Assembly (NCBI GenBank): GCA_028335825.1
Contig: JAIOKI010000001.1
Span: 918,165-982,164 of the forward strand
Length of the DNA: 64,000 nt
From: Nosema muscidifuracis
Taxonomy: Eukaryota; Microsporidia; Nosematidae
Reading direction: 5' to 3'
Part shown: positions 22,986-35,049 of the stretch, piece by piece
How the letters are laid out: each line of letters begins with the position of its first letter
Position numbering within the stretch: the stretch's first letter is position 1
The notes under the pieces: model-generated
Told to the model about the DNA's origin: nothing
The model's database searches: none
The model's input: the letters and a program-made list of their open reading frames with translations, nothing else
Position numbers and translations under genes: made by a program

Positions 22986-23574
22986 TTTTCCAACTTGTAA
23001 CAAATATTTATAATATTATTTATGTAAATAAATACATTCATATTACATAAATCAGTAAAATTATTAGAAGTATTTATTTAATAAACAAAATTTTTTTATT
23101 TTGATAATTTTTTCTATTCATCAACAATAAAACATATAAATAACTATTTAATAAATTTATGAATAATTTTGTAAATACTATCATTTTTAATCTAAGTTAT
23201 GTTCTTTGATTTATTTATTATAAATAATATTTTCAATATAGATTTTTCTTAAGTTGAATTCTAAAAATAAGATTATATCATTGATTTGAAGATTTAATTT
23301 ATATTATCTTCAATGAAAAAAATTCTATTATTTGTCTTATAAAATCTAAATTTCATAAAAACTAATTTTAGAAGATGAAACCCCATTGATAATAAAAATT
23401 CTAAGAGTTGCGAACTGAAGCGTATTTAATATAGATGATGACATAATCAAATTTCTTTAACAGATATGAAATGTATATGGAAACAGTACTGCAATCAATA
23501 TTTTTAATATAAAGACGTCATTATATTACAACATGGATGATTTTAAACCCTTATAAATAAGGATAAAACGAAAA

Positions 23575-23930
23575 AATATGATTACATTTTTAAACTCTCT
23601 TCTAGTTTTAGCAAAGGCTTGACTAACAGATATAATGTGATTGTTTAATTTAAGAACTGTAGAAGTAAAGAAAAGACATTAGAATGAACTGATATTAATC
23701 ATTGAGAATCGCTGTGCAAGAATAAGATGAGAATTATATGTATGTAATGACGTGAGAAAGAGTTTTACAAACTTCTTGAACTATATAGAATTAAGATAGG
23801 TCTAGACGGATGTGTTCAATCCAGAGTGTTTAAAATGACTCTAGAAATATAAACATAGTCAGTTCAGAGGCTCAATCTCTGAGGACCACAAATAGAGCAA
23901 TTCAAATAATCGGATCTTATCAATTTGGAA
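23575..23930 (+). mobile_element. LINE fragment, R2/R4-like (copy 3)
   Basis: The plus strand around 23762-23850 reads KEFYKLLELYRIKIGLDG followed directly by CVQSRVFKMTLEI. This matches the spacing H-Y-(K)L-(I)-L-YIQ-VLK-TLES of copies 1 and 2. It is broken upstream and downstream by stops. It lies at the edge of the segmental duplication, where LINE ends often sit. Confidence 0.4.
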
Positions 23931-24631
23931 TAGAAAACTCAAACATGAAGATACCCAACATTTTATTTAAATGGTAGATTTATAATAAAATAATGAGACT
24001 TTACTTTGTTTTAAAAGATAAATTAAATATGTTCTAATATATCTAGATATTAATCTTTTATAGTACATATGTGTTTATTTTTATCGTCAATAATTTATAC
24101 TAGTCATCAAAACCTCCGATTATTTATATTTTTAAATAAAACTTAACAATAAAATATCTTAATGTTTATATTTATACTGACAAAGTGATACTATATTTTC
24201 AAAAATAGCATATTAATATCTTAATATCTCATTCTTATTATGATGTTGAATTTCTAAGCTATCTACTACTTAATTGTTAATAAAATAGATAAAGATCCAT
24301 AATTTTGATTATTAATATACTTGTTCAATATAAAATTTTATACTAAAAAATTACACTATCTAAACATTTATTCTATCTACTAAATTTACTCATTTGAAAG
24401 TGTTATATCATCAACCAACATTGTGTATTATTTATAAGACATATCAAAATTATTTAAAGGGTTAAAATTTTATAATAAAAAAAGATTACAATCATCTTAT
24501 AATTATAGAGAGGTTAATCAATAAAAGAGATTATACATTCACAAAATAAATTAAATTTAAGGCCATTAATTACTGTAAAATTAGAATTTATATGTATAGA
24601 GTTTAAAATATAAAATTAAAGTTTTAATTAA
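23931..24631. other. AT-rich intergenic stretch
   Basis: No supported feature was seen. Confidence 0.5.
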
Positions 24632-26260
24632 TTAAAGATCGTTTATATTCAAGTTTGTTCCTTCGTAAAATGTTTGAAGATATTTTTTCTCAAAATTATC
24701 CTCTGAGTATTTCAAAATCAATTTTTCATCAACTATTGATTTATCACTTATCAATTGAGAAATAAATACAGGCATTGTCAAAGAATGATCTAAAATGAAA
24801 TTTTGACTTTCGTTAATAGTTTTAAAATAAACTTCCTCAATAAAAATATTTAACATCTCAAATATTGAGTAATCTTTGTTACCTGGTAAATTCATAATAT
24901 CTTTCACAGAAGCTATTGATAAAATCTGATTGAACTCTTTGAAAAAATCTAATTCATCATTCTGATTATTTGCAATATCACATAATTCAGAAAAGAGCAG
25001 AGTATTATATAAAGTGAATCTAATACTCTCATAATGAGAATTTATATGATTAGTAATATCTTTAATATCAATATTAGCACTATTTTGATAATACAAATAA
25101 TCCCTAAATTGAGATTTGGTAATTATAGCTAAACTATATAGAATGTTAATTAGAATTATTCCCCTTTTTGAATCTTTATTGTTCAATATATTTTTTAAGA
25201 CTATTATATATATTTCACTTCCTTTTAATGCATTCATTAATCTATTTATATCCAATAAAGTTTCCCTATCCATTCCAGTAACTATTGAGTAATAATTTTT
25301 TATCCCTTCGAATTGATCTTTTGATATAGGTAAATATTCAAGATTTTTATCAACTGATATTTCTTTATCATAGAAATAACATATTGAATTCCAAATTATA
25401 TTTTTTTCATTTATTTTCAAATCTATTTTTCTTGTTAACCTAATATTTTCGAATTCCATATTTTTTCTTTTAAAAATAAAATTGTCAGTAGCTTTATCAA
25501 TCATTTCCAAAATCAAATCTATTTCTAACAAATCAAAGTTGAAATTTTTAACAAATTTCAATAATGCATTTGCATCTTCTTCTGAAATAATATTATTTTT
25601 GATATAATAATATCGAAAATATTCAGTTAAGTCAAAAGATCCTATACAAAATGTAAAAAAATATAACAGATTTTTTTCTCCGAATAAAACGAGGTTAAAT
25701 AATTGTTTATCATTATTTTTAAAAAAAAAATCTATGTATTCTATTTTTTTCTCAAACGTACATGATGCAAATTTTAAATCATTTCTAATAATAGATTTAT
25801 AATTCAGATAGTCTCTTTTACTTTCGTCATAGTTTTCGATCATGCAAGTATAAGATGATAGATTTTTCAAAAATTCATAAAGATACGTCGCATTCTTGTA
25901 TAAATCATCACCCTCCTCTACTATAAAAATATATTTTATTTCGCTATCTCCAAAAGAATACAACTGTTGAATTATTTTCGCTTTTAAGGATTCTTTAAGA
26001 TTTAAATCCTCATCTAAATGTTCATCCAACTTAATAATAATTGGGTTAGTTATTCCATGAAGCTTATCAAATCTTTCTATTACTACTTCTGAGCGATCTA
26101 AGTCAATTATATGAATTATATAATTTTCGTCTAAATCTAAGCATGCATAATCACCAGTATTCAACTTATCCTGAATCTTCTCTAATAGCTGATTTTGAAT
26201 ATTATAATGTAGTTCAAGTAAATCTAAAAATACTAAATTAAATAATAAAAACAATTTCAT
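24632..26260 (-). CDS. Family 3 secreted protein (542 aa)
   Basis: Function unknown. The N-terminus MKLFLLFNLVFLDLLEL is a probable signal peptide. An N-terminal domain (about residues 30-170) includes VVIERFDKLHGITNP, a LDEHLDEDLNL segment, YSFGDSEIKYIF and an FLKNLSSY helix. The remaining 370 residues are helix-rich, with few Cys. A paralogue of almost the same length (547 codons, one internal stop) lies at 31516, and a short, distant relative of the N-terminal domain may be at 54207. The start is supported by TCCTT directly before the ATG (a CC form of the start motif) and by the matching leader in the paralogue. It has no membrane span after the leader, so it is expected to be exported or to sit in the secretory route. 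Confidence 0.88.
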   Translation of the reverse strand: MKLFLLFNLVFLDLLELHYNIQNQLLEKIQDKLNTGDYACLDLDENYIIHIIDLDRSEVVIERFDKLHGITNPIIIKLDEHLDEDLNLKESLKAKIIQQLYSFGDSEIKYIFIVEEGDDLYKNATYLYEFLKNLSSYTCMIENYDESKRDYLNYKSIIRNDLKFASCTFEKKIEYIDFFFKNNDKQLFNLVLFGEKNLLYFFTFCIGSFDLTEYFRYYYIKNNIISEEDANALLKFVKNFNFDLLEIDLILEMIDKATDNFIFKRKNMEFENIRLTRKIDLKINEKNIIWNSICYFYDKEISVDKNLEYLPISKDQFEGIKNYYSIVTGMDRETLLDINRLMNALKGSEIYIIVLKNILNNKDSKRGIILINILYSLAIITKSQFRDYLYYQNSANIDIKDITNHINSHYESIRFTLYNTLLFSELCDIANNQNDELDFFKEFNQILSIASVKDIMNLPGNKDYSIFEMLNIFIEEVYFKTINESQNFILDHSLTMPVFISQLISDKSIVDEKLILKYSEDNFEKKYLQTFYEGTNLNINDL

Positions 26261-27059
26261 AAGGATTAAAATTTTTTGTTTAAATATTTTTAAAATTTAA
26301 ATTAAAAAATTTTCATAGAAATTTAATTTAAAAAATTACTACAGAGAAAACATTGAAACAAATAATAGTATAAATAGAGAATCAGATCAATACAAATTTA
26401 TTTATTAAACAAAATATTTTTGATATTTGAGCAATGTTTATATGTTTACACATTATAAATTAAAATTATTTTCTATGGAAATCATATTTATAAATATTTA
26501 AATAACCCATTGTTTTAAATTAATTTTTAATCTATTTTTTCTTAATTTTTTTTAAAATTTAAATTAAAAAAAGAAAATTTTTATAAATATTTTAGATAAT
26601 AATTCAAAAGTTTCTAAACATATTCTTATTCTTTTACTAGATTTATAAACTTATTTACACTAATCTTTAATATTAGATTTTATTTATAGTCAGTCTTTTA
26701 GTTACATTAAGCTTACAATATTATTATTTTAATTGATTGAAAACAGGTGATTGAATAATTAATATTGTTAACAGTTTTATTTTTGTTAGTGTCAGACATC
26801 CTAAAAAAACTGGGATTCTTTTTTTAAAAATTTTAAAATATCAACAAATATATTTCTGATCATTCTCTTATTGAAATATTTTATAATAATTTTTATTATC
26901 CCTGCGGATAGTTTTAAAAAATTTAATAATATGCGCATGGCGTAATAAAATTCATTTTTTTTTATTTGGTAATTGTTATGCTGATAATCATATTACAAAA
27001 AAAGGTTAGATCGTAATGTGTGTATCAGTAATAATCAAGGAGGAAATGTTTTATGATTT
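26261..27059. other. AT-rich intergenic stretch
   Basis: No supported feature was seen. Confidence 0.5.
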
Positions 27060-27690
27060 TTTTATAAAATAATTCATCATTAATAGATATCAAGAATATC
27101 TAATTATGGGTATTGAATCATCTATAAACATGCTTTAAAATGTATATCAAATTATGAATATTTTTTTCCTCATCATCTCTAGATGACATTTTTCTTCTGT
27201 TCTGTATTCCATTGGAATGTTGTAAAAGTTTTCTTCAGAAATATTGATTTCATAGAAATCCGTATAAATGAAGTTATATTTAACATTGCATGTATTGTGT
27301 CCTATGTTATAATAAAAGGTATATTTTTCTATTAAACAATGTAAAAGAGGAAGTATATTAGCAAGTTAGTCGTATCTTCTTAATTTTACTATATCAAACT
27401 GCTAAAAATTATCTTAAGATATTTCACCTATTTCTATTATTATGATTTCAAATTCTATTCTATTAGTGACTAATATTTGTGTTTATTATCAATAGATAAA
27501 TATTTCATTTAGGATTATGTCTTCTTACCTTTATATTATCGCTTTCTTATCAAAAAAGTAAAATTCTAAGTGATTTCAAATATATTTAATTTTAAAAATA
27601 TTTCTCATCTTTGAAGCTATCATTGTATATTTTTATCGATTCTCTTTTTTAAATTTATATGAATGTTATTTTACTGAGGATGATGTGTTT
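27060..27690 (-). pseudogene. Dead gene, unidentified, reading left
   Basis: The minus strand has a long protein-like open stretch between about 27140 and 27370, including YTFYYNIGHNTCNVKYNF and, later, FYNIPMEYRTEEKCHLEMM. It is flanked by stop-broken but coding-like sequence. A CCC motif on the minus strand (GGG at 27693-27695) stands where its start should be, but no ATG follows. It faces away from a second dead gene whose motif is only about 70 bases further right. No family was recognised. Confidence 0.42.
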
Positions 27691-27770
27691 TAGGGTAAAA
27701 AAATATATAAATAAATATTCAAAAACCAATAACTTGCTATTGAATTTTATAATTTTAATTTTTTTACCCC

Positions 27771-28821
27771 ATAGAAGTTGAAACAATAGAAAACGGTTTT
27801 CTGAAAAATGAAAAATTATTATGAAACTTGCTGATGATATAATATCTATTAAATCCCAAGAAGGAGATATTATTACATAAAAAAGATATAGAGATGTTTA
27901 GAGATACAGATTTAAGATTATATGAAAATACTTTATTTTTTGTTAGTTGTATAGGTGAGAATCATATTGATGAAATTATTAAGATATGTAATAAGATAAA
28001 TATTATATGAAAAAATTAGAAATTAATAATATTGAAGTAAATGGAAAATCTTATAGAATTTAATAATGTAAAGATTTTATTGGATATTCCTATTAAAAAT
28101 ATTGAATGTATAGCATATGTAAGAAATGAAATATCAATTAAATTTGATAATGTTAAAATTAGATTTATAACTACTAAGTAATGTATTAATGAAATAAAAG
28201 ATGCTTGTAATAATAATATTGAAGAATATTTACTAACTTTTGAAGTTATTACTATTGTATAACCTAAAGGAAAAAATAATTTTAAATTTTATGAAGATTA
28301 TTTAAAACTATTAAAAATAGTTATGATCATAAAATATATTATAAGAATACAAGTGAAATATACTACTTAGAAAAAAAAATTGTTCTATCTTTAGATACAT
28401 TTATAAAACACGGACTTACAAAATATTAACTTTTAGAGTAGAAGAAGATACAAATGTTAATGATTCAAGATTAGAAAAAAGATACAATTGTTTACTTTTT
28501 GAAATATTTTGAAAAACTTACTACACTTAAATAATAACAAGTAAATTTACTACAAGCGATCTAAAACGTGGATGTCTTATATTTTTACCAATATCAATAA
28601 AGATAAATCTTAAAGATATTTATACTGTATAATAAATGGAAGTTTGTTACAAGATAAGACATTTAATATGACAATATCAGCTGATTCTAATTATACTTTC
28701 AATGGGTTGTATAAAGAAAAATATATATTAAGAAAATAATGTGCAGATAAGAAGTGAAGTATTTGAAGATGTATTGAGTTCTGATGAGAATGTCAGTGAT
28801 CTGAATGATGATGATATTTAA
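27771..28821 (+). pseudogene. Dead gene, unidentified, reading right
   Basis: About 1 kb of plus-strand DNA with coding-like character (G and A enriched, broken into frames by stops and shifts). The end is an acidic tail, SSDENVSDLNDDDI, with TAA at 28819-28821. CCCC at 27767-27770 is preceded by the same T-run as the start motif of the gene at 31516, but the ATG that should follow has become ATAG. The product was not recognised. Confidence 0.45.
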
Positions 28822-29599
28822 ATTATATTGTTATTTTTAATAAGTCATATTAAAATTAACTTTTATCATTACATACAATAAGGATATTACATTATTTGGG
28901 TATCGACTTTACAATTAACATCTTCTTAATGAATTCTAAGGGTTGAACTTATTGTCAAGTTTTCTAGAACTTAAGAAAGAGAGAATATAAATATATATCT
29001 AAAATATTATAGAATATTTATTTATCTGTATTACATAACATGAATAGGATAATAAATTTTACATGATCTGATATTTAGTAAAAATTATTTATTAAGCATA
29101 TATCAAGAATTTACTCTACATAGATAAAATATATTATAATTTTTATAATATAAAAAGTTTTTCATAGATGTTATTTAACGTATGCAGAAAAATAAATATT
29201 TCTTTTAAGTATTTTATCTCTTTATGTAAAACTTAGAATATTCTCTTAAAGTTTGTACTTTATTAATTATTATAAATAAGATTCATAAAACTCTTTAATT
29301 TTATATTTAATTTATTATTGAAAATATAATTTTTTTGTTAAATTAAAAATACTTAAGAAAATATAATTACTCATAGATTTAATTTTATATATTTATAAGA
29401 TTATCTTTGCCTGCTTCTGTAAAATAGTTTTAAGTTAATTTATTAATTAATTGGTTTATGACTCTTATATTTATACCTATTAACAGATAGATATTTAGAT
29501 ACATAAAATACTATCTTAAAATTAATGTTCCTCTTTAATTATATAAATAAAGAAATCATTATATTTTTGACACTTCTTTATCTATTATTTCAATAAATA
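28822..29599. other. AT-rich intergenic stretch
   Basis: No supported feature was seen. Confidence 0.5.
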
Positions 29600-30200
29600 A
29601 CAATGTTTAATCATATAGCTTGTCCAAAGTGAAAAACCCATATCTAAGCAAATAATAGACTTCTTCAAAATCTACTAGATGATTTCTAGAAAGTATTTTT
29701 CTAGACTAAATACATTAACATAAGTTTTATAAAATAGAAAACAATAGATCATAAGAAAGCTATGTCATTTATAATATCCAGGTATGATATGTACGAATAG
29801 AAAACACTTGAAGAAAACTATAAATCTCTATCCTTATAAATCCTCAATAAATATTCTATATTACAAAGAAATAAGTATCTTTTATCCACAAATAAGATGA
29901 AGCTTCTGCCATCTGCTGAATTTAATTCAGTAGTATCAAAATTATCTTAATCTAATATACCAGTAAATGGCATACAATCAGACTTCAATCGATAAATAGA
30001 GACATTTACAGTATGAATAATATAATTCTTGTCATTGTGCCATAAACCAACCCATAATATAGCTTATACAAATAATGAATTGCAAGTATTGCTTTTCATT
30101 TACAATTTAAGAGATCAGTAGTGTGCATATCCATACACAAAACTTGATTTAATAAGTTAATATTAAAAATGGTTGCTCTTGCATTACGATATAAATTAAA
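29600..30200. repeat. Unidentified dispersed repeat, copy A (partner 37320-37960)
   Basis: Aligns in the same orientation with 37320-37960. Shared blocks, in order, include AAGCTTCT-CCATCTG, AGTAAATGGCATAC, AATAGAGACATTTACA, CTTGTCATT and CAAGTATTGCT. Divergence is high, with many small indels. Neither strand gives a frame long enough to name. It may be the body of an old transposon or a multicopy gene. Confidence 0.5.
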
Positions 30201-31508
30201 GAATTGACAATAAATTTTTCTATTTGTACATTGTTCCCTTTGTCTATATATGTAATAATGTATGTATGTTTGGGGTTTATTTTATTTTATGTTGTTTATC
30301 CAATAGAAATTTATAAAAAAGGGGTAATTTATTTGACATTTTGTAAAATTACTGATTAATATTTACAAAGAATGTATGGTTCCTATACTGCAGTGATCTA
30401 AAGATATGTCTAGTACAAAATCTGGTATAATAACAAGTATTCTAAGAAAGCTGTTTGAATGACATTTAGGACTAAGTAATTATATTATATAGAATAATTA
30501 ATAAATTCTGCATCAACAGAATTCATGTGCAAGTAGCTCATAATAAGTTTAGAGCATTAAGAAAAAGAAACATAATAATGAATTAATTACAAACAAATAC
30601 AAAAAATATCCTGTTATGTTATATTATTATATATAAATTTTGTTATGACCACGTGGTATTTCGTAAGATGATAACAAAAATTTTTATTATATACAAATTG
30701 TTTAATGATCATTCCAATTTTTTTGTTTGGTCCTGTTATAACGTAACATTTATGTGCACAATCTTCATACCTATTAAATATTGAATTTGTATTTTTGGCT
30801 GGAATTTTGTTTGAAATATTTTTTAAACCACATAAAATTTTAAAATGTGAATTATTAATTTAAGTTACAAAATTATATTTTTGAAATTATTCATTTCAAA
30901 TTAAATATATGTTTAATAGTAGTACACTACTTAACATTCAATTTATCTATGTATAATCAACTATAAATAAAAGATGAAATTCAATTTTTCTAACAATAAT
31001 AAAGTATTTAAATTATCAACCAATATTGTTATAAATCTATTAGAGTATCTGTATTGTTTCACTCTCAAATTATAAAATCAGAATTTAAATACGTAATTTT
31101 ATATTTATTATTATCATTCAAACATCTTGAATTTATAAAATTTAATTTTTTTAATCATCAGCATTGTGATGACAAATAGAAAATTATTATCTCTTTTTCT
31201 GACATATATAAATGTTTGATATATTTTTAATTTAAATAACAAATTTATATTTGTAAATTAAAATTACACAACAATTACATAAAAATAAAATATTACATTT
31301 AAAATCATAAATTTATTATTTTCTAACTACAATAAAATATTTAAAAAATATATTCTAACAATTGATAAATTAAAAAAATTTTAATTTAAATACAAAAATA
31401 ATAATTCTTTATTTTTTCATTTTTAACATATCTATGATTTTCAATATTTTCGATTTTTCTACTAAAAAAATTAATTTATTTGTAAAAATATAAATTTGAA
31501 ATTTTTTA
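30201..31508. other. AT-rich intergenic stretch with an orphan CCCC on the minus strand
   Basis: GGGG at 30321-30324, preceded on the minus strand by AAATTA, looks like an orphan start motif. No usable frame follows. Otherwise featureless. Confidence 0.35.
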
Positions 31509-31512
31509 CCCC
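31509..31512 (+). promoter_or_regulatory. CCC start motif
   Basis: CCCC 3 bases before the ATG at 31516, after a T-run (TTTTTTACCCCATCATG). Confidence 0.7.
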
Positions 31513-31515
31513 ATC

Positions 31516-33159
31516 ATGAAATTTTTTGCTTTACTACATTTAATATCAATTTCTACATCTAAACTGAAAGAAGAAATACGAGAAGATATATCTAAAATAA
31601 TTTTGAAGAAAAAAATTTTTGAAGATTTTTTATTTATAGGCAAAGATTCTAATTGTCCAATGCATGTACTAAAGATCTGTAAATCATGGATTGTTATCAC
31701 AAGATACGATGAATTACGCGAATTAACAGAAGAAAAAACTATTAGCTTCAACAAGTATCTAGATGAAAAAAATGATTTGAAAGATGAATTCAAAAAAAAA
31801 CTTATTGAAATTGTATACGGATTCGGAGATAAAAATAAGTCATTTTATATTGCAAAAAATGAAGAAACTAATAAATATGCAGATAAAATTTCTAATTTAA
31901 TGAGAAATCTTTCAGATTATTCTCATTATATTAATGATAATGAAGATACTAAGTCATACTTAGTATATAATAAAGACGTGAAAAATAATCCAGCTTATAA
32001 TAGTGTATTTATTTCAGATCTAATCTGTTCAAAATGTTGCGATCATTTTGAATTTAAATTTAGTTTAATTCAACATAGTGATAATATATTTATATACAAT
32101 ATTGACATGAATGAATTTAATTATAAAAAATATCTTGAGTATTATCTAAAAAATTACTACGATTATAGGGGTGAAGTATTAAACGAAATATTATGATTAT
32201 TATCATTAATAAATATTTCCTGTCTTTATATTGATAGAGAAGATAATATATTTAATTCAAGAGCAAGAAAATTTGATAAATTCAGAAAAACAACTGAATC
32301 TAATGATAATGGTATATTTGATCAATATGAAGCTATTGAGTATTCTAAATCTTTAGATAACCCTAAAAAAGACTTTCAAAACCTACAAGTGGGATTTTTT
32401 TATGATAGAATATTTATGAACTGGAATTGTTATGCTAAAAATTCTGACAATAAAAAGCATAAATGTATTGATGAAGATGTTTTTGAAGAAATGAAGTTTT
32501 TCTTTAAAACTTGTCAAAATAGCAGCCTAGAAAATATTGAAAGTATTTTAAGATTTTTTTATCTTATAAAAGATAGTAAATTATACAAGGATATTTTAAT
32601 AAGTATTCTATCTAATACAGGAAAAGCTAGAAATTTGATAATGTATGAAATTCTATTCACCTTAGGTCTAGTTGAAAAATGTGAAAATAATATAAACTTT
32701 GATTACGTTAATTTAAGATTGAGAAAAGAAAATGATAATTCTGAATCTAAATATTATGAAAAACTCTCTCAGTTTATCATTGATGAAATTAGTTATAACC
32801 ATGATAATATTTCAAGTGTCTATTTTGATCTATTAATGTATTTTGAAATGTGTGAGATGTACGAGAAGAGATCAACTAAAAATAATTTTTCTAATGATAC
32901 ATTGATGCTATTTAATTTCTTCGAAAGTGTAGAAAATAATTCGAAGAATACTTTTGATCACATTATTCTTTACGTAAATGAATTCCTTTCGAAGATTTAT
33001 CAAAAAGAAAATATCGCAAAATATGGATACGATATTTATTCGTTAATACTTGAAAATATTAGGTTAGAATTATGCAATTTAATTGAATATAATCAGATTA
33101 ATCCAAGTTATGATTATATTTATAATTTTTTGGATGATTATAAACGAATATATTATTAA
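31516..33159 (+). pseudogene. Family 3 secreted protein interrupted by one in-frame TGA (547 codons)
   Basis: Paralogue of the 542 aa gene at 24632. It shows a likely signal peptide (MKFFALLHLISIS), IVITRYDELRELTEEK matching VVIERFDKLHGITNP, FNKYLDEKNDLKDE, YGFGDKNKSFYI and LMRNLSDY in the same order and spacing. The frame runs unchanged from 31516 to TAA at 33159, but codon 227 (32194-32196) is TGA. Translation restarting after it would have no signal peptide. Coding character, frame and total length are otherwise intact, so the lesion is young, polymorphic, a sequencing error, or a stop that is read through. The paralogue has Lys, not Trp, near the equivalent place, so reassignment of TGA to Trp is not supported. 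Confidence 0.75.
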
Positions 33160-33399
33160 ACAATTTAACTATTTATTTATTAATTAAAAATACAATATTC
33201 AATTATTGCTGTCATAAAATAATATCTTGTTTTATCTTTTTCATGCTCTACAAGCAGAAATTTAATGGTGTGGAATATACATTCTTGGATTGAAATTTTG
33301 ATGCTTTTCTTTTATAATAGTAATTTTTTCTTGAAAAAATCTTATATTCTATTATATAGCTCAAATTAAATTTAAGCATTAATATGGGGGAGATACTAA
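33160..33399. other. AT-rich spacer
   Basis: Nothing recognised. Confidence 0.4.
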
Positions 33400-33800
33400 A
33401 AACTAAATTGTCAAGTGATGACTATGGCTAAGAGATCAGGATAATTTTATAGAACTAGAGATTATTATGTATACGTTAGAGTTATATAGAGTTGAAAAGG
33501 AAAGCTTAAGAAGAGAGATTTTTTAAAGAGCTTCTAGGAATTTGAAAATTTTTATTATCAGAAATACGTGTAAGGAGGAAAAAATAGACGAAATTAGGAA
33601 AAAGTGTTTAAAGAGCTAACTAAGAAGAAGAATCTGAGTGGATTTAATAAATACTCCAAGGGTAGATTATTGGATTTAGAGAAAATAGTTGAAATATGAC
33701 CTTGTGACTCATATATTGTTAGACTTAATAATGAAAGATTGTTAAAAAACAGAAATTGTGATTAAAAGGGAATGAATGTAGAAAATTTATTTTTGATTGA
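33400..33800 (+). mobile_element. Possible Ty3/gypsy-like integrase tail, fossil
   Basis: Plus-strand, purine-rich, coding-like DNA whose last part resembles the C-terminal tail found after the integrase core of Ty3/gypsy elements (a basic segment, then a DSYIVRLNN-type segment at about 33700-33735). It is broken in several places and old. No terminal repeats were found. It may belong with the fossil at 35050-36450, or be a separate copy. Confidence 0.28.
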
Positions 33801-33844
33801 GATTATTCATCTGTAGAGGAATTTTATATCATTAAACCCCAATT

Positions 33845-34400
33845 ATGTTAAGCAGTAATATCTAATAATAATTTTGAAACATAGATTCCTTTATTAGATA
33901 CAGATTTAGAAAATTACTCATTTTATTTGAGTAAAGATCTTTCAGTAAATGATGATTAGCATAAAATTTTATTGAGAAATACAATTTGATGAATCTATGA
34001 TCATTTCCAAAGAAAGATATACAATATGAAACAAGAATGAACAAAGTAGATAAATATATATGCAAGTAATAAAAAAGGATGTTAAAGAGAAAAAAGTTAT
34101 AATTATTAAATTTTGATGATTTTAAATATAGTAAAGAAAATTCTATGATTGTACATATTTTGGTGTAATTAAAGAACCTAGAAATATTACTGAATTTAGA
34201 AAATCTATGTAAAATACAAAAGATTTTATTGTATTACATTATAAAGATAGTTTTAAACTTAAATTATTTAAGATTGTATTAGAAATATGGTGTCATTTTT
34301 ATACAACTAAAAACTCAAAAGAATTACTTTCCTAAAAATATAAAAACTAACACTTAATTACTAAGTTTAGATATTCTATATTTACAAGAATCTAGTATCT
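33845..34400 (+). pseudogene. Dead gene with surviving start motif
   Basis: CCCC at 33837-33840 and an ATG at 33845 form a normal start context, but the first frame closes within a few codons. Coding-like sequence continues in other frames: PLLDTDLENYSFYLSKDL near 33890-33945 and DFIVLHYKDSFKLKLF near 34220-34270. The product was not recognised. The minus-strand open frame at 33862-34065 is a shadow. Confidence 0.35.
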
Positions 34401-34524
34401 TTTATTACAACATTTTGTAATTCAACTAATATTCAAAATAATATTTATGATAAATTTAATTTTTAATATTGAAAAAAACCTAAAAATATTTACATGAATA
34501 TTTATTTATTTTAAGATTATGGAT

Positions 34525-34791
34525 TTAAGAAATATTCTTCTTTTTATGTTTTTCTTTGGATCTCCTATTTTGAAACCATATTTTTAAGTTACTAATAGGT
34601 ATCCTTGTTCGTATGTTTATCCCTATCTTATCCATTTTATTAGGATAGGGATTATTTCGAAAAAAATCTTCTAAATATTCCTCCTCCATTTTACTATATT
34701 TATATCTAAATCTGGGTTTTCTATTAGAGGAGGAATATGACTCTATAATTTCATTTTCTTGGTCAATGAAATTTAGAGTTTTCTTGCTCAT
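34525..34791 (-). CDS. Small homeodomain protein (88 aa)
   Basis: Almost the whole protein is a homeodomain (residues about 25-84). The recognition helix LKIWFQNRRSKEK has the invariant Trp, Phe, Asn and Arg of the family (W72, F73, N75, R77, equivalent to positions 48, 49, 51 and 53). The N-terminal arm is basic (RKPRFRYKYS), and a basic tail KHKKK could act as a nuclear localisation signal. It should bind DNA in the nucleus as a transcription regulator. There is no three-residue TALE insertion: the spacing from arm to WFQNRR fits a typical 60-residue domain. No CCC motif precedes the ATG at 34791, so the leader differs from its secreted neighbours. It is an intact gene standing between two worn retroelement stretches. 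Confidence 0.9.
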   Translation of the reverse strand: MSKKTLNFIDQENEIIESYSSSNRKPRFRYKYSKMEEEYLEDFFRNNPYPNKMDKIGINIRTRIPISNLKIWFQNRRSKEKHKKKNIS

Positions 34792-35049
34792 AGAAATAAA
34801 GAAAGTTTTTCTTTTTATACTTAGAAAGGAGATGATTATGCAATGAAATGCATAATTATAGTCTTAAAGTAGAATTCTTTTTAAGGGAATATTTTAAGAA
34901 TTATCATTGGATCAGTTCATACATAATTAGACTTAAATTAGTCTAAAAATATTCTATTGGATATACTGATCTACTATTGATAAATTAAATAATTTTATAT
35001 AACAAATTAATATGATAGTAGGGTATGTTTCAATAAAATTATTATTTGT

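Larger units (their letters stand above)
21060..23640. repeat. Segmental duplication, copy A (partner 40830-43520)
   Basis: About 2.5 kb aligns in the same orientation with 40830-43520. It covers one secreted-protein gene, its upstream DNA, and a tract ending near a CTTCTAGT-TAA block. Identity by eye is near 80 percent in the gene and above 90 percent in a noncoding block at 22795-22985. Beyond 23640 the copies part: this one continues into LINE sequence, the other does not clearly do so. Confidence 0.75.

Noticed and set aside
31506-31793. Minus-strand open frame, Ser/Phe-rich
   Set aside because: Shadow of the family 3 paralogue on the plus strand.
33862-34065. Minus-strand open frame of 67 codons
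   Set aside because: No start motif, and the plus strand has coding-like sequence behind a CCCC motif.
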